Assembly (NCBI RefSeq): GCF_001612615.1
Contig: NZ_BDAU01000049.1
Span: 1 to 38,507 of the forward strand
DNA: 38,507 bases
Origin: Nocardia amikacinitolerans NBRC 108937
GTDB lineage: Bacteria > Actinomycetota > Actinomycetes > Mycobacteriales > Mycobacteriaceae
Reading direction: 5' to 3'
Position numbers and translations under genes: made by a program
Notes under the pieces: generated by a model
What the model saw: only the letters and a program-made list of their open reading frames with translations
Database searches by the model: none
Told to the model about the DNA's origin: nothing
In this document: positions 7,601 through 14,620 of the stretch, piece after piece
How the letters are laid out: every line of letters starts with the position of its first letter
How positions within the stretch are numbered: position 1 is the stretch's first letter

Positions 7601-8083
7601 ATGTCCCGTTCCCGCCATCGACGCCCGCCCACCGCCCGGTCGGTCATCCGACGCGGCCGCGGGGTGCGCGGGCCGATGCTGCCGCCGACGGTGCCCGCCT
7701 GGCGCACCCGAGGCCAGCAGTTCGACCGGCTCGTGCTGGAGGCATTCGCCCCGCTCGACAGCCGCTGGCACGATCGGCTCACCAAACTCGACATCGCCGT
7801 CGACGATGTACCGAAAATCCGTCCGCTGCACCCTGATTCGGTCACCTGGCCGGACGAGGTGGTGGCCGACGGACCGGTCCCGCTTTCCCGGCTGATCCCC
7901 GCGGGCGTCGACCGGCACGGACAGGCGACCCGCGCGCGGGTCGTGCTGTTCCGCAAACCGCTCGAGCTGCGCGCGAGCGATCCGGACGATCTGGTCGATC
8001 TGCTGCGCGAGGTGCTCGTGCAGCAGATCGCCACCTATCTCGGCGTCGATCCGGACGTCATCGATCCGGAGGCGGAGGAGTAG
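7601..8083 (+). CDS. Zincin-fold (Zincin_1-like) protein without active-site histidines
   Basis: 160-aa homologue of the protein encoded beside whiB2 in mycobacteria (Rv3259 type), usually annotated as a metallopeptidase-family protein. The N-terminus is basic (Arg-rich to ~25). A conserved core reads VADGPVPLSRLIPAGVD and ARVVLFRKPLELRA. Where active zincins carry HExxH near the C-terminus, this protein reads LVQQIATYLGVDPDVID, so peptidase activity is unlikely. Its role is unknown. ATG 7601 is preferred over TTG 7595 because TAGATT lies 6 bases upstream. The conserved position next to whiB2 and manB suggests an envelope or division role (inference). Confidence 0.85.
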   Translation: MSRSRHRRPPTARSVIRRGRGVRGPMLPPTVPAWRTRGQQFDRLVLEAFAPLDSRWHDRLTKLDIAVDDVPKIRPLHPDSVTWPDEVVADGPVPLSRLIPAGVDRHGQATRARVVLFRKPLELRASDPDDLVDLLREVLVQQIATYLGVDPDVIDPEAEE

Positions 8084-8160
8084 GTCCCGAATCGGGCGAA
8101 TTGCGCGTGTGAGCCGCCACTCTTAGCGCGTGTCTGTCCACATCCGGAGGCCAGGGGGGT

Positions 8161-8166
8161 TACTCT
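8161..8166 (+). promoter_or_regulatory. -10 box for the DUF3499 gene
   Basis: TACTCT, 7 bases, then GTG 8174, without a ribosome-binding site. The layout suggests a leaderless transcript. Confidence 0.5.
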
Positions 8167-8173
8167 CATCGGC

Positions 8174-8563
8174 GTGATCCCCATGCGTCGTTGCTGCCGA
8201 CCCGGCTGCAAGAATCCGGCCGTCGCGACGCTCACGTATGTCTACTCGGACTCGACCGCCGTGGTCGGTCCGCTCGCGACGGTCGCCGAACCTCACTCGT
8301 GGGACCTGTGCGAAACGCACGCTTCCCGGATCACCGCGCCGAAGGGCTGGGAGCTGGTCCGCCACGAGGGCGGCTTCTCCACCACCCCGGACGACGACGA
8401 TCTCACCGCACTGGCCGAAGCCGTTCGCGAGGCCGGGCTGCGGCGGCGTCCTCCGGAGCCCGATCAGCGCGGCTACCGCGACTACTCTCCCGCACCACAG
8501 CGCACCACCACCCGCACCGGCAGGCGCGGGCATCTGCGCGTGCTGCCCGATCCGCCGAACTGA
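8174..8563 (+). CDS. DUF3499 family protein
   Basis: 129-aa small conserved actinobacterial protein of unknown function (Rv3258c type). The N-terminus RRCCRPGCKNPAVATLTYVY and the following DLCETHA supply Cys and His residues spaced like a zinc-binding treble-clef or ribbon (inference). The centre, GPLATVAEPHSWDLC, is the family hallmark. The C-terminal third is Arg/Pro-rich and probably disordered. Start GTG 8174 fits the TACTCT box 7 bases upstream. Its position between whiB2 and phosphomannomutase is conserved in mycobacteria. Confidence 0.85.
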   Translation: MIPMRRCCRPGCKNPAVATLTYVYSDSTAVVGPLATVAEPHSWDLCETHASRITAPKGWELVRHEGGFSTTPDDDDLTALAEAVREAGLRRRPPEPDQRGYRDYSPAPQRTTTRTGRRGHLRVLPDPPN

Positions 8564-8621
8564 ACCTCCGCATCGCGGAACGCTCCCGACGCTCGAGTCC
8601 GACCGTCGGTACGGGGCAACC

Positions 8622-8748
8622 GACCGAAGGTGTCCCCCACCCCATCGGACAGACCGAATGTCACCTTCGGTCCGAACATCCCATCGCGGGGCGGGACGAC
8701 TGAAGGTGACATTTGGTGTGTCCGTGCGGCTGGATGTCACCTTCGGTC
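8622..8748. repeat. Four alternating copies of a GACCGAAGGTGACAT motif
   Basis: The 362-base gap 8564-8925 before manB holds four copies of a ~15-bp motif in alternating orientation: 8622-8634 (minus sense, GACCGAAGGTGTC), 8658-8672 (plus sense, ATGTCACCTTCGGTC, also part of the inverted repeat GACCGAA...TTCGGTC at 8652-8672), 8702-8716 (minus sense, GAAGGTGACATTTGG) and 8734-8748 (plus sense, identical to the second). The rest of the gap has no recognisable gene and ends in the manB -10 box. Confidence 0.75.
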
Positions 8749-8912
8749 GTGGCAGGACTCCGCGCGAACGGGCGGCGGTCGCCTCGAAACCGGTTGGCCG
8801 CGACGAGGTTCCAGCCGTGTGGCGCTGCGGCGAGTTCCGTGGCCGCGGTGCCCCGCGGGGTGAAATCGGGGCGGAGGGTAGGGAGCGGTCCCACGGTGTC
8901 GGCGGGGCACAC

Positions 8913-8918
8913 TAGGGT
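8913..8918 (+). promoter_or_regulatory. -10 box for manB
   Basis: TAGGGT, 7 bases, then ATG 8926, with no Shine-Dalgarno sequence. A leaderless manB message is likely. The in-frame extension back to 8713 would run through the repeat cluster and is rejected. Confidence 0.55.
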
Positions 8919-8925
8919 AGTGCCC

Positions 8926-10302
8926 ATGACAGTCGCCCGCTCTGCCGAATTCGTGAACGCGGTGATCAAGGCCTACGACGTTCGCGGTGTTGTCGGTGAA
9001 CAGATCGACGCGCAATTCGTCAGGGACGTGGGCGCTTCCTTCGCGCGGCTGATGCGCGGCGAGGGCGCGAGCCGCGTGGTGATCGGCCACGACATGCGCG
9101 AGTCCTCCCCCGAACTGGCCGCCGCCTTCGCCGACGGCGTGCGCGCGCAGGGTCTCGACGTGGTGCACATCGGCCTCGCCTCGACCGACCAGCTGTACTT
9201 CGCCTCCGGCCGCCTCGGCTGCCCCGGCGCCATGTTCACCGCGAGCCACAACCCCGCCCAGTACAACGGCATCAAGCTGTGCCGCGCGAACGCGCTGCCG
9301 GTCGGCCAGGACACCGGGCTTGCCGCGATCAAGGACGAGCTCGTCGCGGGCGTGCCGGAATTCGACGGGCCGCACGGCAGCGCCACCGAGGTGGACCTGC
9401 TCGCCGACTACGCGCAATTCCTGCGCGGGCTGGTCGATCTGGAGCACATCCGCCCGCTCACCATCGCGGTGGACGCGGGCAACGGCATGGGCGGGCACAC
9501 GGTGCCCGAGGTGCTCGGCACGCTGCCGCAGGTGACCATCGTGCCGCTCTACTTCGAGCTGGACGGTTCGTTCCCGAACCACGAGGCCAACCCACTCGAC
9601 CCGAAGAACCTCGTCGATCTGCAGCGGCTGGTCCGCGACTCCGGCGCCGACATCGGTCTGGCCTTCGACGGCGACGCCGACCGCTGCTTCGTGGTGGACG
9701 AGAACGGCGAGCCGGTCTCCCCCTCGGCCATCACCGCGCTGGTCGCCGAACGGGAACTGGCCAAGGAGCCGGGCGCGACCATCATCCACAACCTGATCAC
9801 CTCGCGCGCGGTGCCGGAGCTGGTGCACGAGCTGGGCGGCACCCCGGTGCGCACCAGGGTCGGCCACTCGTTCATCAAGCAGCAGATGGCCGCCACCGGC
9901 GCGGTGTTCGGCGGCGAGCACTCCGCGCACTACTACTTCCGCGATTTCTGGGGCGCCGATTCCGGCATGCTTGCGGCGCTGCACGTGCTCGCCGCGCTCG
10001 GCGAGAAGGACCGGCCGATCTCGGAGCTGATGTCGTCCTACGAGACGTACGCCGCCTCCGGCGAGATCAATTCGACGGTGGCCGACGCCAAGGAGCGGAC
10101 GCTGGCCGTTGTCGAGGCGTTCGAGGATCGCGCCAAGTCGGTGGACCGGCTCGACGGGGTGACGGTCCAGCTGGCCGACGACGCCTGGTTCAACCTCCGC
10201 GCCTCGAATACCGAGCCGTTGCTGCGGCTGAACGTCGAGGCCAGATCGCCGGAGGAAGTAGACGCACTCGTAACCGAGATTCTGAGCATCGTCCGGTCCT
10301 GA
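8926..10302 (+). CDS. manB: Phosphomannomutase / phosphoglucomutase
   Basis: 458-aa alpha-D-phosphohexomutase converting mannose-6-phosphate to mannose-1-phosphate, the precursor of GDP-mannose for mannosylated lipids, glycans and proteins. Domain motifs appear in order: TASHNP (105-110, Ser107 phosphorylated), DGDADR Mg2+ loop (248-253), GGEHSAHYY sugar-binding loop (~329-337), and C-terminal RASNTEPLLR phosphate-binding loop. The cofactor-rich start codon context is leaderless. The last ~27 bases of the gene belong to the first copy of a 105-bp tandem repeat. It sits with manA two genes downstream, and manC in the same window completes the GDP-mannose route. Called manB or pmmA in mycobacteria. 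Confidence 0.96.
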   Translation: MTVARSAEFVNAVIKAYDVRGVVGEQIDAQFVRDVGASFARLMRGEGASRVVIGHDMRESSPELAAAFADGVRAQGLDVVHIGLASTDQLYFASGRLGCPGAMFTASHNPAQYNGIKLCRANALPVGQDTGLAAIKDELVAGVPEFDGPHGSATEVDLLADYAQFLRGLVDLEHIRPLTIAVDAGNGMGGHTVPEVLGTLPQVTIVPLYFELDGSFPNHEANPLDPKNLVDLQRLVRDSGADIGLAFDGDADRCFVVDENGEPVSPSAITALVAERELAKEPGATIIHNLITSRAVPELVHELGGTPVRTRVGHSFIKQQMAATGAVFGGEHSAHYYFRDFWGADSGMLAALHVLAALGEKDRPISELMSSYETYAASGEINSTVADAKERTLAVVEAFEDRAKSVDRLDGVTVQLADDAWFNLRASNTEPLLRLNVEARSPEEVDALVTEILSIVRS

Positions 10303-10530
10303 CTGGGATAGTGGAGTTACGACGGAGTGGAATCACAAGCTCAGGATTCGACCGTGGAAGCAGACGGCTCTGCCCAATGCGAGATCCTGAGCATCGTCCG
10401 GTCCTGACTGGGATAGTGGAGTTACGACGGAGTGGAATCACAAGCTCAGGATTCGACCGTGGAAGCGTACGGCGCTGCTCGACGCGAGATCCTGAGCATC
10501 GTTCGCTCCCGACTGGAATAGTGGAATCAC
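10276..10530 (+). repeat. 105-bp tandem repeat duplicating the 3' end of manB
   Basis: Unit 1 (10276-10380) starts inside manB with GAGATTCTGAGCATCGTCCG. Unit 2 (10381-10485) repeats it almost exactly for the first ~80 bases. Unit 3 (10486-10530) is partial and more diverged. Each unit contains a copy of the manB stop region. GCTCAGGAT in one unit (10339) can pair with ATCCTGAGC at the start of the next (10384), so hairpins may form on the mRNA. Confidence 0.9.
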
Positions 10531-10606
10531 TGACAGTGGATTCGCCCGACCCGGGCTCGGTGTGGACGATCCGGACGCAGCGCGATGAGGGGAGGTGGGA
10601 CGCCCG

Positions 10607-11830
10607 ATGATCGCTGGAACACCGGTGCTCGACCTCGACGATGCCGCTTCGCTCGAGGCGGCAGACAGCGGCGGCGCCCTGCGCTCGGCCGCTTCGGGTG
10701 GCGCCCAGGTGCGCGCCACGGCGGCGGCCATCGGCGAGCAGGCGCTCGCCCGCCTCGCCGACCTTCGCCCGCGCAGCGTGGTCCTGGTCTCCGGCTCCGG
10801 CCGCGCCGCACGTGCCGCCGGCCTGCTCGTCGCCGCGCTCGGCGACCGCGCGGGTCTGCCGGTGGTCTCGGTCGCCGCGCTGCCGCCGTGGGTGGGTCCG
10901 CTGGACGTTGTTCTCGTCGCCGGGGACGACGCGGGCGATCCGCGCCTGATCGACGCGGTGGACCGCGCGCTGCGCCGCGGCGCCGAGGTCGTCGTCGCAG
11001 CGCCGCACGAGGGTCCGCTGCGCGCCGCCGCCGCGGGCCGGGCCGCGCTGCTGGAGCCGCGGGTCCCCGTTCTCGACCACAACCGGTTGCTGCGCTTCCT
11101 CGCGGCCGGGATCGCGGTGCTGCGTGTCGTCGATCCGACGCGCACCGGCGCGGCCGTGCCGGACCTGACCGCGCTGGCCGACGTGCTCGACGCCGAGGCG
11201 CTGCGCGACGGACCGCACAACGAGGTCTTCCACAATCCCGCCAAGACGCTGGCCGCGCGCATGCAGCAGCGCGGCATCGTGCTGGCGGGCGACTCCCCCG
11301 CCGCCGCGGAACTCGCCGAGCACGGCGCCGAGGTACTGCTGCAGGCCGCGGGCAAGGTGGCGACGGCGGCCGATCTCGCCGAGGCGGTCGCCGCGAATCC
11401 GCGCATGGTCGAGGCCGCGGGCGAGGCGGCGCCCAATTTCGATCCGCTGTTCCACGACGAGGAACTCGACGGCCCCGCGCCGGTGGAGCGGATCCGGGTG
11501 TTCGTGCTCAGCGCAGATCCCGATCAGGCCGCGGCGCGGCGCCGGGTCGCGGTGTTCGGCGGCGCCGGATCCGGGCTGGTCGACGCCGATCTGGTGAGTG
11601 CCGACGTCGACCTGTTGCAGAACAGCCTGACCGATCCTGCCGCGCCGACGCCCGCGCGCGGCGAGGAGTCCGGCGGGTCCGGACGAGGCACGGAACTGGA
11701 GCAACTCGCGGTGCTGGCGCTGCGCTTGGAGATGGCCGCGGCCTACCTGCGGCTGATCGGCTCGCGCGGCACGGCCGCGGAGACGTCCCGCGGCTTCGGC
11801 GGCGAAGCTTACGACGGGGGACGCTACTAG
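10607..11830 (+). CDS. SIS-domain-like (TobH/Rv3256c-type) conserved protein
   Basis: 407-aa Ala-rich conserved protein found between phosphomannomutase and manA in mycolata. It resembles SIS-fold phosphosugar-binding proteins: RSVVLVSGSGRAARAAGLLVAAL (~53-75) looks like a sugar-isomerase nucleotide or phosphate loop, and a second half starts near HNEVFHNPAKTLA. Catalysis has not been assigned and it may be a regulatory phosphosugar-binding protein (inference). ATG 10607 follows GGGGAGGTGG. A GTG at 10595 is too close to that site. The stop overlaps the manA GTG (TAGTG), giving coupled translation. Confidence 0.85.
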   Translation: MIAGTPVLDLDDAASLEAADSGGALRSAASGGAQVRATAAAIGEQALARLADLRPRSVVLVSGSGRAARAAGLLVAALGDRAGLPVVSVAALPPWVGPLDVVLVAGDDAGDPRLIDAVDRALRRGAEVVVAAPHEGPLRAAAAGRAALLEPRVPVLDHNRLLRFLAAGIAVLRVVDPTRTGAAVPDLTALADVLDAEALRDGPHNEVFHNPAKTLAARMQQRGIVLAGDSPAAAELAEHGAEVLLQAAGKVATAADLAEAVAANPRMVEAAGEAAPNFDPLFHDEELDGPAPVERIRVFVLSADPDQAAARRRVAVFGGAGSGLVDADLVSADVDLLQNSLTDPAAPTPARGEESGGSGRGTELEQLAVLALRLEMAAAYLRLIGSRGTAAETSRGFGGEAYDGGRY

Positions 11831-13050
11831 TGCACGAACTCGTTGGTGCACTGCGTTCCTACGCATGGGGTTCGCGCACCGCGCTCGCTCAGCTGTGCGG
11901 CCGTCCCGTCCCCTCCGCACACCCCGAGGCCGAACTCTGGTTCGGCGCCCATCCCGCCGATCCCGCGCACGTCAAGACGCCGGTCGGCACCACATCGCTG
12001 CTCGAGCTCGTCGCCGCGAACCCGCATCGCGAACTCGGCGCGGCCGCACCGGAATTCGGCGACAAGCTGCCGTTCCTGCTGAAGATCCTCGCGGCCGAGG
12101 AGCCCCTGTCGCTGCAGGCGCATCCGTCGGCGTCGCAGGCGCGCGCCGGTTTCGAGCGAGAGAATCGCGCGCGGGTGCCGCTCGACTCGCCCATGCGCAA
12201 CTATCGCGACGAGAACCACAAGCCGGAACTGGTGGTGGCGCTGGACCGCTTCGAGGCGCTTGCCGGGTTCCGCGAGCCGCACCGCACCGTCGAGCTGTTC
12301 CGCGCGCTGGACGTGCCCGAACTCGTTTCGTACACGGAAATGCTTGCCTCCCAGCCCGATTCGGCGGGCTTGCGGACGCTGTTCACCACCTGGATCACGC
12401 TTCCGCAGCCGGTGCTCGCCACGCTGCTGCCCGCGGTGCTCGACGGCTGCGTGCGGTATCTGTCCGCGAAGGGCAAGCGCGCCTTCACCCTCGAAGCACG
12501 CACGGCGCTAGAACTCGCCGAGGCCTATCCCGGCGACGCGGGCGTGCTCGCGGCGCTGCTGCTGAACCGGGTCACGCTGGAGCCGGGCCAGGGACTGTTC
12601 CTCGACGCCGGAAACCTGCACGCCTACCTGCGCGGGCTTGGCGTGGAGATCATGGCCAACTCCGACAACGTGCTGCGCGGCGGGTTGACGCCCAAGCACG
12701 TCGACGTGCCGGAACTGTTGCGGGTGCTGGATTTCGAGCCGATCGATCTGCCGGTCGTGCTGCCGGAACCGGCGGGCGACGGCTCGGTGCGGTATCGCAC
12801 GCCCGCGCCCGAATTCGCGCTGCGCCGCTTCGATCTCACCGCCGGTTCCGGACAGGTGCCGCTCACCTCGGCGGGTCCGGGCATCGTGCTGTGCACGGCG
12901 GGCACCGTGCGGCTGCTCCAGGACGGCACGGAGCTGCTCGTCGGGCGCGGCGGCGCGGCCTGGATCTCGGCCGCCGACAGCGATATTCGCGCCCAAGCAG
13001 TGGACGGACCTGCCCAGGTGTTCTGCGCCTGCCTCGGCACGGGCGGCTGA
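11830..13050 (+). CDS. manA: Mannose-6-phosphate isomerase
   Basis: 406-aa type I phosphomannose isomerase, a cupin-fold Zn enzyme interconverting fructose-6-phosphate and mannose-6-phosphate. Zn and substrate residues are visible in LQAHPSASQA (Gln/His), NYRDENHKPE (Glu), GNLHAYLRG (His) and NSDNVLRGGLTPKHVD (Arg). GTG 11830 uses the last base of the preceding TAG stop. It works immediately upstream of ManB and, two loci away, ManC. A weak hairpin after the stop (GGCCGA 13057-13062 with TCGGCC 13068-13073) may terminate the transcript. Confidence 0.96.
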   Translation: MHELVGALRSYAWGSRTALAQLCGRPVPSAHPEAELWFGAHPADPAHVKTPVGTTSLLELVAANPHRELGAAAPEFGDKLPFLLKILAAEEPLSLQAHPSASQARAGFERENRARVPLDSPMRNYRDENHKPELVVALDRFEALAGFREPHRTVELFRALDVPELVSYTEMLASQPDSAGLRTLFTTWITLPQPVLATLLPAVLDGCVRYLSAKGKRAFTLEARTALELAEAYPGDAGVLAALLLNRVTLEPGQGLFLDAGNLHAYLRGLGVEIMANSDNVLRGGLTPKHVDVPELLRVLDFEPIDLPVVLPEPAGDGSVRYRTPAPEFALRRFDLTAGSGQVPLTSAGPGIVLCTAGTVRLLQDGTELLVGRGGAAWISAADSDIRAQAVDGPAQVFCACLGTGG

Positions 13051-13134
13051 GCGAGGGGCCGACGCACTCGGCCGAGGAACGGCGAACACGCTAAGTTAGC
13101 CGTGATCGGCGAAACGAGAGAGGACCTTCAGGAC

Positions 13135-14055
13135 ATGTCTGCTGGCGGTGGCAAGAAGGCGATTCTGGCCGCGTTGACGGCGAACGCGGGGATCGCGGTG
13201 GCGAAGTTCGTCGGCGCGGCGATCACCGGTTCGGCTTCGATGCTGGCCGAGGCGGTGCACTCGGTGGCCGACACTTCCAATCAGGGCTTGCTGCTGTTCG
13301 GCCAGCGCCGCGCCGAACAGCAGGCCGACGAGCTGCACCCGTTCGGGTACGGGCGCAACCGCTACTTCTACTCGTTCATCGTGGCCCTGGTGCTGTTCAC
13401 GCTCGGCTCGATCTACGCCATCTACGAGGGCATCCACAAGATCCAGCATCCCGAGGAACTCAGCTCGCCGATCGTCGCGATCGTCATTCTGCTGATCGCC
13501 ATCGGGTTGGAGACGTTCAGCTTCATCACGGCCATCCGCGAATCCCGTCCGCTCAAGGGCGGCGCCACCTGGTGGCGGTTCATCCGCAACTCGCGCAGCC
13601 CGGAGCTGCCCGTCGTGCTGCTGGAAGACATGGGCGCGCTGGTCGGTCTGATTCTCGCCTTCCTCGGCGTCGGCCTGACGATGGTCACCGACAACGCGAT
13701 CTGGGACGGCATCGGCACCCTGTGCATCGGCGCGCTGCTGGGCGTCATCGCGATCATCCTGATCGTCGAGATGCAGAGCCTGCTGATCGGCGAGGGCGCG
13801 ACCCCCGAGGAGGACAGGGCGATCCGGGAGAGCCTGACCGACGGCGAGCGCATCGACCGCGTCATCCACCTCAAGACCCAGTACCTGGGTCCGGAGGAGA
13901 TCCTGGTGGCGGCCAAGGTGTCGATCGCGCCGGGTCTGGACATCGCGACCATCGCCGCGGCCATCGACGCCGCCGAGGCGCGGGTGCGTCGGGCCGTGCC
14001 CGCCGCGCGGATCATCTACGTCGAGCCCGACCTCTACCGCACGGCACCCGTCTAG
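13135..14055 (+). CDS. Cation diffusion facilitator, ZnT9-like
   Basis: 306-aa CDF transporter exporting divalent metal, probably Zn2+, in exchange for protons. Six hydrophobic helices are followed by a ~90-aa cytoplasmic metal-binding domain ending VEPDLYR. TM2 has HSVAD (His42, Asp46). TM5 carries LLEDMGA, a Glu-Asp in place of the usual HxxxD or DxxxD. That, with ADTSNQGLLLFG, points to the SLC30A9-like subgroup rather than FieF. ATG 13135 (AGGAC upstream) is preferred over GTG 13102. A decayed copy of the 3' end of a related gene lies just downstream. Confidence 0.92.
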   Translation: MSAGGGKKAILAALTANAGIAVAKFVGAAITGSASMLAEAVHSVADTSNQGLLLFGQRRAEQQADELHPFGYGRNRYFYSFIVALVLFTLGSIYAIYEGIHKIQHPEELSSPIVAIVILLIAIGLETFSFITAIRESRPLKGGATWWRFIRNSRSPELPVVLLEDMGALVGLILAFLGVGLTMVTDNAIWDGIGTLCIGALLGVIAIILIVEMQSLLIGEGATPEEDRAIRESLTDGERIDRVIHLKTQYLGPEEILVAAKVSIAPGLDIATIAAAIDAAEARVRRAVPAARIIYVEPDLYRTAPV

Positions 14056-14078
14056 CGAGCCCCTTCGCGTGCGTTTTC

Positions 14079-14094
14079 GGCGCGTGTTCGCGCC
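14079..14094 (+). terminator. Small hairpin after the CDF gene
   Basis: GGCGCG-TGTT-CGCGCC, 24 bases after the CDF stop, preceded by TTTT. It is a plausible weak terminator. Confidence 0.35.
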
Positions 14095-14107
14095 GCAGGT
14101 CCGGTTG

Positions 14108-14266
14108 AGGAAACCGAATACCTCCGGCCCGAGGACCTGTTGGTCGCCGCGACGATCGCCATCGTCCCGGCCTCGACATCGCCGCCATCGACGCCGCCGA
14201 GGGGCGGGTGCGCGGCCGTACCGACCGTGAATCGCTTCTACCCGGAACCGGACCTGTACCGGGTGG
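14108..14266 (+). pseudogene. Remnant of a second CDF transporter gene (3' end)
   Basis: Translated in two frames the stretch reads ETEYLRPEDLLVAATIAIV, then after a frameshift near 14170 LDIAAIDAAEGRVRG, then EPDLYRVG. These align with the C-terminus of the intact CDF just upstream (YLGPEEILVAAKVSIAPG, LDIATIAAAIDAAEARVRR, EPDLYR) with a frameshift and short deletions. Amino-acid substitutions suggest an old paralogue, not a recent copy. No upstream part of it remains. Confidence 0.8.
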
Positions 14267-14342
14267 GGGTCAGTGCAGCGGCGATGAAAGTCCGCCCCGC
14301 CGAAGGGGATTCGTCCGGCCGAGACCTGGCAGGGCGCGGGGT

Positions 14343-14620
14343 GGGTCAGCGGTACAGCGGCCACCGCGACAACGCGGGCGGGGGGTCAGCGGCGCGACAG
14401 CCCGACCCGACGCGGGGCGGCGGACAGCGGCGCAATAGCCCGACCACGACGCGGGGCGGCCGACAGCGGCGCAATACCCCGACCCGACGCGGGGCGGGGG
14501 TCAGAGGCGCGACAGCCCGACCCAACGCGCGGCGGCCGACAGCGGCGCAACAGCCCGACCCAACGCGCGGCGGCCGACAGCGGCGCAATAGCCGACCACG
14601 ACGCGGGGTGGTGGTCAGCG
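14343..14620. repeat. 38-39-bp GC-rich tandem repeat, about seven copies
   Basis: Units start near 14343, 14383, 14421, 14460, 14498, 14536 and 14574, with a partial copy from about 14611. The core is GACAGCGGCGCAATAGCCCG followed by ACCCGACGCGGGGCGGC. Two sub-types alternate (GGGTCAGCGGCGCGACAGC and CCGACAGCGGCGCAATAGC). The last partial copy contains the stop codon of the minus-strand CrtI-like gene. The rest of 14056-14614 holds only the CDF remnant and hairpin. Confidence 0.9.

Noticed and set aside
8713..8925. N-terminal extension of phosphomannomutase
   Set aside because: The extension is encoded by the intergenic repeat cluster and has no family similarity. ATG 8926 has a -10 box at leaderless spacing.
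10276..10530. Insertion sequence or integration site
   Set aside because: There is no transposase or integrase and no terminal inverted repeats. The direct units only duplicate the manB end.
14343..14620. CRISPR array
   Set aside because: Units are contiguous with no unique spacers, and no cas genes are nearby. It is a plain tandem repeat.
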